A DNA stretch of 13,954 nucleotides from CALARM01 sp964431735 (GCA_964431735.1 CAYSLJ010000178.1:1-13954), one strand, 5' to 3'; shown: positions 1 through 5,749, counted from the first letter of the stretch. Notes: a model not told the origin generated them from the sequence alone. Translations and numbers: made by a program.

Positions 1-52
1 CCTGCCAGGCAGAAGCTTTTTATGGGTACCCTTTTACCTGTTACGGTACTTA

Positions 53-81
53 GTTGTGACCGATACGGTCATGCCTGTTAG
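53..81 (+). repeat. 29-bp dyad repeat, copy 1
   Basis: This 29-bp stretch recurs without mismatch at 619-647. It starts GTTGTGACCG, holds the dyad TGACCG-ATA-CGGTCA (6-bp arms, 3-bp centre) and ends CATGCCTGTTAG. It lies about 55 bp before the promoter of the first gene and is followed by two GTGAAAA heptamers (83-96). The function is unknown. A protein-binding site or a small dispersed repeat are both possible. Confidence 0.7.
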
Positions 82-135
82 AGTGAAAAGTGAAAAAATA
101 GTTCTTCCATAAATTAAAATACGTCTTAAGATAGT

Positions 136-164
136 TTGTCACATAAGGATTTTTATTATATAAT
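136..164 (+). promoter_or_regulatory. sigma-70-type promoter of the YjfB-like gene
   Basis: TTGTCA at 136-141 and TATAAT at 159-164 are separated by exactly 17 bp. This leaves a leader of roughly 30 nt before the ribosome binding site at 191-197. It is one of the best promoter matches in the window and points at the gene starting at 204. Confidence 0.7.
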
Positions 165-203
165 AAATAAAGAAGAAATCTCTGGAAAACAGGAGGGAAA
201 TAT

Positions 204-422
204 ATGGATATGATAGGCAGTATTATGTCTTCATCAAGCATACCGGGTGATGTAAAAGCTGCGATGGTAATGAAAGAAGCCATGGCACAACAGGAAATAG
301 CGATCGAAATGATGAAAAAAGTCATGGAAACACAGATGTCGGAAACAAGCGCCCTGATGCAGATGTTAAACAAAACAGTCCCTCTTAACAGTGATGCAAT
401 GGCAATAGATGTATATGTTTAA
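204..422 (+). CDS. YjfB-like putative motility protein (72 aa)
   Basis: This small protein resembles the YjfB family of putative motility proteins in length (about 60-75 residues) and pattern: a short N-terminal segment, then an alanine/methionine-rich amphipathic helix (roughly residues 17-55, with KEAMAQQEIAIEMMKKVM and SALMQMLNKT). Members of this family are annotated as putative motility proteins; their molecular role is not settled. There is no signal peptide, membrane segment or cysteine. The start at 204 is supported by AGGAGGG at 191-197, six bases upstream. A second in-frame ATG at 210 is less well placed. The gene has its own promoter and is followed by a gene-free stretch, so it looks monocistronic. 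No other motility gene is visible in the window, so the family call rests on length and composition only. Confidence 0.55.
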   Translation: MDMIGSIMSSSSIPGDVKAAMVMKEAMAQQEIAIEMMKKVMETQMSETSALMQMLNKTVPLNSDAMAIDVYV

Positions 423-618
423 TATTTACACATAAAATGTTCGCCTCTATTACTCTTCACTATCTTCTTTTTATTTTCTCCTTTCGACTTTTTCAGAATA
501 TTTATGATATAATATAAAATATTCGTAAGCGGTCAGCAGTTATCTATCAGCTAAAAACTTAATTTTATATGAAAATGATGAAGTTTTATGCTCCACTGTC
601 TATTCATTTTCATATTTG

Positions 619-647
619 GTTGTGACCGATACGGTCATGCCTGTTAG
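619..647 (+). repeat. 29-bp dyad repeat, copy 2
   Basis: Identical over 29 bp to 53-81, including the TGACCG-ATA-CGGTCA dyad. The flanks differ, so the repeat unit ends cleanly. It lies 127 bp upstream of the 215-residue orphan gene and 13 bp before the foldback-element remnant. A 15-bp piece matching its right part in reverse (TAACAGGCATGACCG) occurs at 5735-5749. Confidence 0.7.
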
Positions 648-660
648 TGTATTTCATAAT

Positions 661-714
661 TTACTGACCTGAGTATAAACATATAAAAGTCTTCCTCCCG
701 TCATGTGTTATGAT
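661..714 (+). repeat. foldback element copy A, left part only
   Basis: It begins TTACTGACCTGAGTATAAAC, continues into the CTTCCTCCCG block and ends with two decayed heptamers, CGTCATG and TGTTATG (699-712). The right inverted end found in copies B, C and D is missing, so this is a truncated copy. Against copy D the two heptamers differ at three positions, each a CG-to-TG change. Confidence 0.6.
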
Positions 715-773
715 AGAAAAGCTGAAAGCTTACAAATATTCTGTCAATTTTTTGGAAGGTATTTGTAGTATAT

Positions 774-1421
774 ATGGAAGAACAGAATGAAGTCAGACAG
801 GCTTATGTTATGAGCAAACTTGCAGAGATCCGCAAAGAGTTAAAAAATATGGCGGACGAAGATTTAAGAGTGCTCATTTCACTTGGAAAACTTTCGGATT
901 TTCTTCTTGGTTATCCTGTAGCCACCATTACCTCATCATCATGTACACAATCAGATAACGGAGGTGATACAGGGAAAATGCTACTGTCCGGTCTGTCTCC
1001 CGGAATGGGAGAAGAATTTACAGATAATTCTGCTTCTCTCGGAGGTATGGGACTTGCCGCGCTACTGGGATTCCATGAAATGAGTGAAAACCTCGGAAGC
1101 ACAGCCCTTGCATCTATGGCATTAGGAGGTTTTCTTGGTATGACTCTTCTTCCTCCTCCTTCTATGTTCGGCAATTATTTTTTCTACAGAATGGCTCTTG
1201 GCAAATTTACCTCTTCCCCTTACTTAAATGCCGGAGAAATGCCCTGCGGCGATAACCTGGAAGGACGTAATTCTTTCCTGGCTCACGGCCCCACCGGTTC
1301 ATCTCCTGCAGGTACAATGATGGCAGTCTTAAGTGGCCTGGGAAGAACTGTAATGAAAGGAGAAACATCTTCCTGCCCCGGTGCTTTACTGGGTTTCTGC
1401 GGAGAATACGGATTTTATTGA
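774..1421 (+). CDS. hypothetical glycine-rich protein (215 aa)
   Basis: I do not recognise this protein. Residues 1-45 form a charged helical head with an EIRKELKNMADEDLRVLI stretch. A linker rich in Ser, Thr and Gly follows. Residues about 85-130 are hydrophobic and rich in Gly, Ala, Met and Leu (GGMGLAALLGF and LASMALGGFLGMTLLPPP) and could be one or two membrane-associated helices. The tail is Gly/Ser/Cys-rich with cysteines in PCGDN, SSCPG and FCGEY. There is no signal peptide. The start follows GGAAGG at 754-759, a 14-base spacing that is longer than at neighbouring genes, so expression may be weak. The opposite strand also has an open frame (911-1174), but it lacks a suitable start region. 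Like the gene before it, this one has a 29-bp dyad repeat upstream, which may mean shared control. Confidence 0.6.
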   Translation: MEEQNEVRQAYVMSKLAEIRKELKNMADEDLRVLISLGKLSDFLLGYPVATITSSSCTQSDNGGDTGKMLLSGLSPGMGEEFTDNSASLGGMGLAALLGFHEMSENLGSTALASMALGGFLGMTLLPPPSMFGNYFFYRMALGKFTSSPYLNAGEMPCGDNLEGRNSFLAHGPTGSSPAGTMMAVLSGLGRTVMKGETSSCPGALLGFCGEYGFY

Positions 1422-1444
1422 TAAAGAATTACCGGTCATAATTA

Positions 1445-1529
1445 TACTGACGTAAGCATAAACATGTAATAAAGGGTTTCCTCCCGTCACACGTTACACG
1501 TTACGCGTCACGAGAGATTTATACTCACC
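1445..1529 (+). mobile_element. foldback (MITE-like) element copy B
   Basis: The left end is TACTGACGTAAGCATAAAC and the right end ATTTATACTCACC, imperfect inverted repeats of each other. Between them are the shared GGTTTCCTCCCG block and four palindromic heptamers in tandem: CGTCACA 1485-1491, CGTTACA 1492-1498, CGTTACG 1499-1505 and CGTCACG 1506-1512, followed by AGAG. It encodes nothing. Its right end is only six bases from the ribosome binding site of the next gene, so it lies in that gene's promoter or leader. Confidence 0.7.
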
Positions 1530-1549
1530 ACAGCAAGGAGACGAACACA

Positions 1550-2284
1550 ATGAACCTGTTTAAAATAACTGATTATATGGACAATCTTCTTAATATAAAA
1601 GACATTGAAGATAAGAGTCTGAACGGTCTTCAGATAGAAAACAGCGGAGATATAGAAATGATATATGCAGGTGTCGATATATCTGATGAACTTGTAAGTC
1701 AATGTTCTCCGGACAGTTTAATTATAGTCCATCACGGACTTTTCTGGGGAAAGCCGCTGGCGATAAAAGGTCGTATCTATAAAATAATTCGTTCACTAAT
1801 AAAGAAAAACTGTGCTCTTTATGTATCACATCTGCCCCTCGACGGTCATGAAGAACTGGGAAACAACTACGGATTTTATAAACTGGCAGGATGGGATGAA
1901 TTTAAAACAGAGAAATTTGATCTTACCAGTATAATAGAATTTCCTGAAGAAAAACCTCTCAGTGAGGTTGTGGAAAAAATAAAAACTTTACTGGGTAAAG
2001 ACATTACCCTGTGGGATTTCGGCAAAAAAGAAATAAATAAACTGGCTTTTGTATCGGGCGGTGCTATATATATGATCTCCCTGGCAATAGAGAAAGGACT
2101 GGATCTATATATAACAGGAGAACCATCTCATTCCAGTTACTGGATTGCAAAAGAAAATAAAATAAATGTAATATTCGGAGGTCATTATAATACGGAAAAA
2201 ACAGGAGTTAATCTGCTGGCGAAACATATGTGTGAAAAATTTTCCATTGATTACAAATTTATAGATTTACCAACCGGTCTATAA
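1550..2284 (+). CDS. Nif3-like dinuclear metal center hexameric protein
   Basis: This is a member of the Nif3/YbgI/YqfO family, cytoplasmic toroidal hexamers with two metal ions per subunit. The family was once labelled GTP cyclohydrolase type 2 by homology, and its physiological substrate is still unclear. The length of 244 residues matches the short form (E. coli YbgI is 247). All five metal ligands expected from YbgI are in place: His61-His62 in VHHGLFWGK, Asp98 in HLPLDGH, and His212 and Glu216 in GGHYNTEK. The family signatures SLNGLQIE (residues 23-30) and the terminal LPTGL are also present. The start is supported by AAGGAG at 1535-1540. The stop codon overlaps the ribosome binding site of the lipoprotein gene that follows, so the two are very likely co-transcribed. 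I see no sign of damage, and the family call is secure; the reaction is not. Confidence 0.95.
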   Translation: MNLFKITDYMDNLLNIKDIEDKSLNGLQIENSGDIEMIYAGVDISDELVSQCSPDSLIIVHHGLFWGKPLAIKGRIYKIIRSLIKKNCALYVSHLPLDGHEELGNNYGFYKLAGWDEFKTEKFDLTSIIEFPEEKPLSEVVEKIKTLLGKDITLWDFGKKEINKLAFVSGGAIYMISLAIEKGLDLYITGEPSHSSYWIAKENKINVIFGGHYNTEKTGVNLLAKHMCEKFSIDYKFIDLPTGL

Positions 2285-2296
2285 GGAGGTGATAAA

Positions 2297-2683
2297 ATGA
2301 AAAAAGTGCTGTTATTATGTTTATCCATTTTACTGATGGCTATGTTTTATAGCTGTGGCAGTAGTGTTCCGAACCAGCATGATGTTAAGATTGAATTTAA
2401 AGGGACAGGGGCAACGGAAGTAAGCGGATTTATAAAATCAGAATCTCCGGGAAAAGCAGGTTTCGCTTCAAAATCCTTCAAAACAAAAGTTCCAGGTTCT
2501 GTAGAGTTAAAAGCAGGAGCAGATTGCAGTTATGATATCAGAGTAATGCCATGGCCAAAAGAAAATATGGAGTTAAAAGTTTATTTAGACGGAAAAGAAC
2601 TTAATGCAGGACAATGCCTGGGAGCATATACAGGCCCTACGGAATATTCTGTTGTATTTGAAATAAAAAAAGATGGTAAATAA
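2297..2683 (+). CDS. small putative lipoprotein (128 aa)
   Basis: The N-terminus is a signal peptide: KK, a hydrophobic core of about 15 residues (VLLLCLSILLMAMF), then FYSC-G with Cys20 as the likely lipid-modified residue. The lipobox is non-standard (Phe-Tyr-Ser before Cys), so a plain secreted protein is an alternative. The mature part is about 108 residues and looks like a small beta-rich domain (SFKTKVPGSVELKAG, MELKVYLDGKEL, TEYSVVFEIKK). It alternates hydrophobic and polar residues and recalls the Ig-like or MmpS-like lipoproteins that follow a charged Lys-rich tail, but I cannot assign a family. It starts 12 bases after the nif3-like stop. A full AAGGAGGTGAT at 2283-2293 overlaps that stop codon, so translation may be coupled. 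The long hairpin at 2695-2735 ends the unit. Confidence 0.7.
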   Translation: MKKVLLLCLSILLMAMFYSCGSSVPNQHDVKIEFKGTGATEVSGFIKSESPGKAGFASKSFKTKVPGSVELKAGADCSYDIRVMPWPKENMELKVYLDGKELNAGQCLGAYTGPTEYSVVFEIKKDGK

Positions 2684-2694
2684 TAAACATTGCT

Positions 2695-2735
2695 CTGTGA
2701 TCGGTGAGTAGAAATAATATACTCGCCGCTCACAG
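2695..2735 (+). terminator. long hairpin after the nif3-lipoprotein unit
   Basis: The arms CTGTGA-T-CGGTGAGTA and TACTCGCCG-C-TCACAG pair over 15 of 16 positions (one T/C mismatch, one G-U pair) around a nine-base AT-rich loop. It starts 11 bases after the lipoprotein stop. No real T-run follows, so it may be a transcript-stabilising or factor-assisted hairpin and not a classic intrinsic terminator. An in-frame GTG at 2704 lies inside the stem, which argues against that codon as the start of the next gene. Confidence 0.6.
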
Positions 2736-2775
2736 ATTATGTTTACAGATAATAGATGGAACAAGGACAGACCAT

Positions 2776-3003
2776 ATGAACTATTTACTCCCATGCCTTA
2801 TATTTTTTTTCATATGCCTTTCTGTGCCGCTCTTCTTTAAAATTCTGGAATTAATTCCTTCAATCTGTCCGTCGTGCAAAAAACGAAGGCTTAAGAAATA
2901 TGCAGAAGAAGAACAGCCGGGATATGGTGTAAATATTTTATATAAATGTTCACACTGCAGCCATGAAAAGAATGAATTTATAAAAAGAATGCCCTATCAG
3001 TGA
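2776..3003 (+). CDS. membrane-anchored zinc-ribbon protein (75 aa)
   Basis: One hydrophobic helix (residues 3-24, LLPCLIFFFICLSVPLFF) is followed by a zinc-ribbon-like module with two CxxC pairs: CPSC in the SICPSCKK segment and CSHC in the YKCSHCSHE segment, about 26 residues apart. The ribbon probably faces the cytoplasm, next to the basic KKRRLKK patch. A zinc ribbon in so small a membrane protein suggests binding or scaffolding, but no role can be named. I chose ATG 2776 because AAGGA at 2763-2767 is well placed and because the longer frame from GTG 2704 starts inside a hairpin stem and would put 24 polar residues before the helix. The gene converges on the SPFH gene. Confidence 0.6.
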   Translation: MNYLLPCLIFFFICLSVPLFFKILELIPSICPSCKKRRLKKYAEEEQPGYGVNILYKCSHCSHEKNEFIKRMPYQ

Positions 3004-3063
3004 GTCGTAATTGGCGTAAGACTTTATTATTTTCATATAAATTGTTATAATAATCAGTATCCT

Positions 3064-3079
3064 CGCGTGACGCGTCGCG
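3064..3079 (+). repeat. degenerate CGTNACG heptamer pair
   Basis: A GC-rich patch in AT-rich intergenic DNA: CGTGACG (3066-3072) followed by CGTCGCG (3073-3079), with the 8-bp palindrome GACGCGTC at the junction. The flanks only weakly recall the foldback element, with GGCGTAAGACTTTATTAT upstream at about 3014. It is probably a decayed copy lying between the convergent genes ending at 3003 and 3122. Confidence 0.4.
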
Positions 3080-3121
3080 ATATAAATTATAACTATGATG
3101 TAGTTATTTCCAGACAGATCC

Positions 3122-4060
3122 TTATTTTACTTCTCCTCCGACGGTCAGATCTCTCATATCAATAAAAGGGGTTGCACCGCCGCTTACCTGTGGTAAAATT
3201 CCGTTCCATTTCTTTATTGATTCATATTTTATAAGAACAGGTGTTATAGACTGGGAAATGAGTTTGTTTGCTTCAGCCTGAGACTTTGCTTTCGTAAGAA
3301 TGGCTTTTGCTTCTCCTTCTGCTTCAATGACCTTCTGTTCCGCTTCAAACTTTCTTCTCTGAAGTTCATTCTGAGCTTTAAGGGCTTCCTGAACTGCAGC
3401 ATTTTTCTGTTCTATAGCTTCCATAATTGTCTTTGGCGCCCTTATTTCATTGAGTGTAAACTGTTTTACCACAAATCCGTATTCACCAAGTCTTTCCTGA
3501 AGAACCTTCTGTACCCTCATAACTACAGAAGCCTTTTCTTTACCGATAAAATCTTCTATTCTGGTTGTGCCAACCACTTCCTGCATGGACTGTCTTATAG
3601 CCTGTTTTACAAATCCATGAGTAATATTTTCTATGGGCTGACGGAAAGCCACATAAAGTTCTGGAACCATCTGAGGGTTCAGTTCAAAAGCAAGAGAAAC
3701 ATCACAGCTTATAGGCTGTCCTTCCGTAGAATTTACATTTATTTCATCATTACCGGGAGAACCTTCAGCAGATGCTTTACAGAGAATAATTGTCTGCATA
3801 TAAACAGGATATATTATAACATCCTGGGTAATAAAATTTCTCATGCCATAACCGGGATTCAATGACACATCTGCTATACCTTTCGTATTACCTGCAGGGG
3901 GAATTTTAAAAATGAGAACCCCTACATGCCCCGGCGGTACATAGTAAATTGTAGAGGCAAGAATAATAATTATAATAAAACCAACGGCAATTATAGCTGC
4001 TCCCGTTATTGACAGAGCGGAAAAATTGAAACCTTTAGAATGTTTCGGAACTATATTCAT
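3122..4060 (-). CDS. SPFH/Band 7 (prohibitin-family) membrane protein
   Basis: An N-terminal membrane helix (about residues 17-38, IIAVGFIIIIILASTIYY) is followed by a Band 7 domain from about residue 41 to 235 (VPPGHVGVLIF, TEGQPISCDVSLAFEL, GFVVKQFTLNEI). A charged coiled coil comes next, rich in Ala, Glu and Lys (about 215-275, AEGEAKAILTKAKSQAEANK), and then the prohibitin-like tail with LPQVSGGATPFIDM. Proteins of this family form large ring or cage assemblies at the inner membrane that organise microdomains and modulate membrane proteases such as FtsH. That role is family knowledge and is not shown here. The length of 312 residues is normal. The start has AAGGAGAGGAG at 4067-4078 upstream. 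The gene is monocistronic, divergent from the transaldolase, with its own promoter and a possible operator (4099-4127). Confidence 0.9.
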   Translation of the reverse strand: MNIVPKHSKGFNFSALSITGAAIIAVGFIIIIILASTIYYVPPGHVGVLIFKIPPAGNTKGIADVSLNPGYGMRNFITQDVIIYPVYMQTIILCKASAEGSPGNDEINVNSTEGQPISCDVSLAFELNPQMVPELYVAFRQPIENITHGFVKQAIRQSMQEVVGTTRIEDFIGKEKASVVMRVQKVLQERLGEYGFVVKQFTLNEIRAPKTIMEAIEQKNAAVQEALKAQNELQRRKFEAEQKVIEAEGEAKAILTKAKSQAEANKLISQSITPVLIKYESIKKWNGILPQVSGGATPFIDMRDLTVGGEVK

Positions 4061-4098
4061 AAAAAAACTCCTCTCCTTGTTATAATCTCTCTTTAAAG

Positions 4099-4127
4099 AA
4101 TATACACTAACGACGATAGTTAGTCAA
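4099..4127 (-). promoter_or_regulatory. promoter of the SPFH gene with embedded inverted repeat
   Basis: On the minus strand, TTGACT (4122-4127) and TATATT (4099-4104) are spaced by exactly 17 bp, leaving a leader of roughly 30 nt. The spacer holds the inverted repeat ACTAAC-7-GTTAGT (4106-4124), centred between the two hexamers where a repressor would block RNA polymerase. The promoter is seen directly; operator function is inference. Confidence 0.65.
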
Positions 4128-4140
4128 TTAAATTATATGA

Positions 4141-4192
4141 AATTGTGTTTAAAAATGAGAGGTGATTTTATATACGATGGAAAAAGAAATTT
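4141..4192 (+). repeat. 52-bp dispersed repeat, copy 1
   Basis: It matches 13903-13954 at 47 of 52 positions; the second copy is cut by the window edge, so the true unit may be longer. It includes GTTTAAAAATGA, AGGTGATTTTA and GGAAAAAGAAATTT. Each copy lies beyond a minus-strand TTGACT hexamer. Short frames open in it (from ATG 4155, 21 codons, and from ATG 4177), but neither is supported as coding. Confidence 0.6.
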
Positions 4193-4254
4193 ATCACAGA
4201 ATATTCAGAGTGAAAAGTGAATCTACGTGTCTTTAAAAAAACACTATCTCAATG

Positions 4255-4283
4255 TTGACAGTAAAATAAAATTACTATATAGT
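4255..4283 (+). promoter_or_regulatory. sigma-70-type promoter of the transaldolase gene
   Basis: Consensus TTGACA at 4255-4260 and TATAGT at 4278-4283, separated by exactly 17 bp. Transcription would start near 4290 and leave a leader of about 35 nt. This start lies at or beyond the upstream in-frame ATG at 4293, which supports using ATG 4326. Confidence 0.75.
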
Positions 4284-4325
4284 TAATTTTATATGAAACA
4301 TTCTATCAATGAAAGGAGAAAAATC

Positions 4326-5009
4326 ATGAAAATTTTTCTTGACAGTGCCGATATTAAAGAGATCAGAGAAGCAAATACTATGGGGCTTATAGATGGAGTT
4401 ACAACCAATCCTACACTCCTTGCAAAAGCTGTGGCAGAGCAGGGTGGTAAGGTCAATATGAAGGAATATATAGAACAGCTTGTAAAAGAGGTTCAGGGGC
4501 CAATAAGCCTTGAGACTACAGGAAATGATGCGGAAACAATGGTGAAGCAGGGAAAAATACTTGCAAAATTCGGACCGAATGTAGTGGTAAAAATACCTCT
4601 TTTTATAGAAGGTTTGAAAGCTGTAAAGGAACTGAAAAAAGAAGGCATTAAATGCAATGTAACCTTATGTTTTACTGCATCACAGGCACTTCTTGCGGCA
4701 AAAGCAGGAGCATACTTTATAAGTCCTTTTGTAGGAAGACTTGATGATATAAATCAGGATGGCATGCAGCTTATAGAAGAAATTGTCCAGATTTATGATA
4801 ATTATGAGTTCAAAACAGAAATTATAACAGCCTCCATCAGGCATCCTGTTCATGTTCTTCAATCTGCTTTAGTGGGAGCTCATATTGTAACAGTTCCTCT
4901 TTCCGTAATAAAAAAATTAAGCCTTCATCCGAAAACAGACGAAGGTCAGAAGAATTTCCTTAACGATGCATCAAAAGTTCCGGAATATCTTAAACTTCTG
5001 GAAGGATAA
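4326..5009 (+). CDS. tal: transaldolase, short FSA/TalC-type family
   Basis: This is a single-domain TIM-barrel Schiff-base aldolase of the transaldolase/fructose-6-phosphate aldolase family. It would act in the cytoplasm in the non-oxidative pentose phosphate pathway, moving a dihydroxyacetone unit between sugar phosphates. Visible motifs are MKIFLDSADIKEI, DGVTTNPTLLAK (residues 23-34), VVKIP with the catalytic Lys89, NVTLCFTASQALLAAKAGA and SPFVGRLDD (133-141). Two positions separate the subgroups: Glu63 in SLETTG and Phe135 in SPFVGR are as in true transaldolases, where fructose-6-phosphate aldolases carry Gln and Tyr. The length of 227 residues is typical. I chose ATG 4326 because AAAGGAG precedes it (about 4312) and the family begins at MKIFLDSA. 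The longer frame from 4293 adds 11 residues with no family counterpart. The gene appears monocistronic. Confidence 0.93.
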   Translation: MKIFLDSADIKEIREANTMGLIDGVTTNPTLLAKAVAEQGGKVNMKEYIEQLVKEVQGPISLETTGNDAETMVKQGKILAKFGPNVVVKIPLFIEGLKAVKELKKEGIKCNVTLCFTASQALLAAKAGAYFISPFVGRLDDINQDGMQLIEEIVQIYDNYEFKTEIITASIRHPVHVLQSALVGAHIVTVPLSVIKKLSLHPKTDEGQKNFLNDASKVPEYLKLLEG

Positions 5010-5014
5010 ATATT

Positions 5015-5044
5015 ATGATCAGTGACCTTCCGGTCACTGATCAT
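5015..5044. terminator. perfect 13-bp palindrome, bidirectional terminator-like
   Basis: ATGATCAGTGACC (5015-5027) and GGTCACTGATCAT (5032-5044) pair perfectly around a TTCC loop. It fills the 39-base gap between the transaldolase stop (5007-5009) and the stop of the converging zinc-ribbon gene (5049-5051). There is no long T-run on the plus side; on the minus side the palindrome runs toward AT-rich coding sequence. A shared terminator is the simplest reading. Confidence 0.65.
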
Positions 5045-5048
5045 CTCG

Positions 5049-5678
5049 TCAATCTACTTTTTTAAGTATATCTTTATATTCGCCTTCACCTTCATCAAGA
5101 ATTGAGAGAGACTCACAGAGTTTATTTTTTGCTTCAAGGGCAAGTTCCAGTCCATATTGAATATGGGTGGCTTTTCTGTCTTTTATATAAAGTTTAAAAT
5201 ACTCAAAGGCTTCATCATAAAGATCAAGAGCTTCTATACAGCTTTCCATAATCTCGTCTGCTTTATCGGTTCTTGCTTCTCTCACATAAGTTTTTAGATT
5301 ATTCTTAAGACCGTCAGGGAAATATAACTCTCTTGTTATATTATAATGAAGTTCTTCTATGACGGAAGAATATTCTTTTACGGAAATATTTCTTTCCAGC
5401 ATATTTTCAGCCGTTTCCAGGAGGAGTTTAAATTTCGGTGAATACCATCCGTAATCTACTATTTTCTTATAAATATCTTTATCTAAAATATTAATAGTTT
5501 CTTCCTGCTGTTCCTGAAATATCTGCATAAGAGTGGCATTACAAAATTTGCAGTATTTTGCCTGAATTGGATTAATCCAGCCACAGTTAAAACATTTTTT
5601 TGTATCATGTCCCTCTGTTAACTCATCTAAATCATCCAGCATATTACTTTTCTTTAAGATAGAAAAAGCTCTCTCCAA
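5049..5678 (-). CDS. zinc-ribbon protein of unknown function (209 aa)
   Basis: One N-terminal zinc ribbon (CFNCG at residues 29-33, YCKFC about 14 residues on) is followed by about 150 mostly helical, acidic residues with no transmembrane segment or signal peptide (TYVREARTDKADEIMESC, LALEAKNKLCESLS). The rest matches no family I recognise. The start is uncertain. TTG 5678 is the first codon after an in-frame stop and has no ribosome binding site. ATG 5642 (Met13) is an alternative with only a weak AAAGAAAAG before it, and codons 3-6 of the long form lie in an inverted-repeat arm. The shorter protein would be 197 residues and would keep the whole ribbon. Isolated ribbons of this kind also occur eight-fold in the protein encoded at 7938-10490. 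Confidence 0.75.
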   Translation of the reverse strand: MERAFSILKKSNMLDDLDELTEGHDTKKCFNCGWINPIQAKYCKFCNATLMQIFQEQQEETINILDKDIYKKIVDYGWYSPKFKLLLETAENMLERNISVKEYSSVIEELHYNITRELYFPDGLKNNLKTYVREARTDKADEIMESCIEALDLYDEAFEYFKLYIKDRKATHIQYGLELALEAKNKLCESLSILDEGEGEYKDILKKVD

Positions 5679-5720
5679 TCAGTTCTTATAATAAAACATT
5701 ATGTTGAAAGCTTTTTCTAT
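5659..5720. repeat. inverted repeat over the start of the zinc-ribbon gene
   Basis: ATAGAAAAAGCT (5659-5670) and AGCTTTTTCTAT (5709-5720) are perfect 12-bp inverted arms, 38 bases apart. The similarity extends a few bases further with mismatches. In the minus-strand transcript the left arm covers the first codons of the gene. The arms cause the plus-strand open frame from 5701 to begin much like the true gene (MLKAFSIQKI against MERAFSILKK). Confidence 0.55.
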
Positions 5721-5734
5721 TCAAAAAATCTCCT

Positions 5735-5749
5735 TAACAGGCATGACCG
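5735..5749 (-). repeat. fragment of the 29-bp dyad repeat
   Basis: TAACAGGCATGACCG is the reverse complement of the right part of the repeat at 53-81 and 619-647, with half of its dyad. After it the sequence diverges, although a partial dyad remains (ACCGG-11-CCGGT-like). It lies in the 126-base gap between the 90-residue gene and the zinc-ribbon gene, as the full copies do upstream of other genes. The short length makes chance possible. Confidence 0.4.

Larger units (their letters stand above)
423..773. other. gene-free stretch with two repeats and a weak promoter
   Basis: No coding sequence is visible here. The stretch holds the second copy of the 29-bp dyad repeat (619-647) and a left-half copy of the foldback element (661-714). 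A weak promoter candidate has TTCGAC at 483-488 and TATAAT at 508-513; its 19-bp spacer is long. I see no clear terminator after the stop codon at 420-422. GGAAGG at 754-759 is the likely, rather distant, ribosome binding site for the gene at 774. Confidence 0.5.

Noticed and set aside
1..24. Intrinsic terminator of an upstream gene (CTGCC-A-GGCAG then AAGCTTTTTA)
   Set aside because: The stem is short with almost no loop and lies at the window edge, so it cannot be judged.
50..373. Minus-strand 107-codon open frame
   Set aside because: It overlaps the YjfB-like gene and its promoter, starts inside that gene without a ribosome binding site and runs through a dispersed repeat.
1418..1448. Promoter TTGATA/TATACT before the Nif3-like gene
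   Set aside because: The spacer is 19 bp and the -10 overlaps the end of foldback element B; the evidence is too weak to list as a feature.
4155..4220. 21-codon frame (MRGDFIYDGKRN...) in the 52-bp repeat
   Set aside because: All three codon differences from the second copy change the amino acid, and conservation extends upstream of the ATG, so the repeat is not conserved as protein. A second frame from ATG 4177 has AAG in place of ATG in copy 2.
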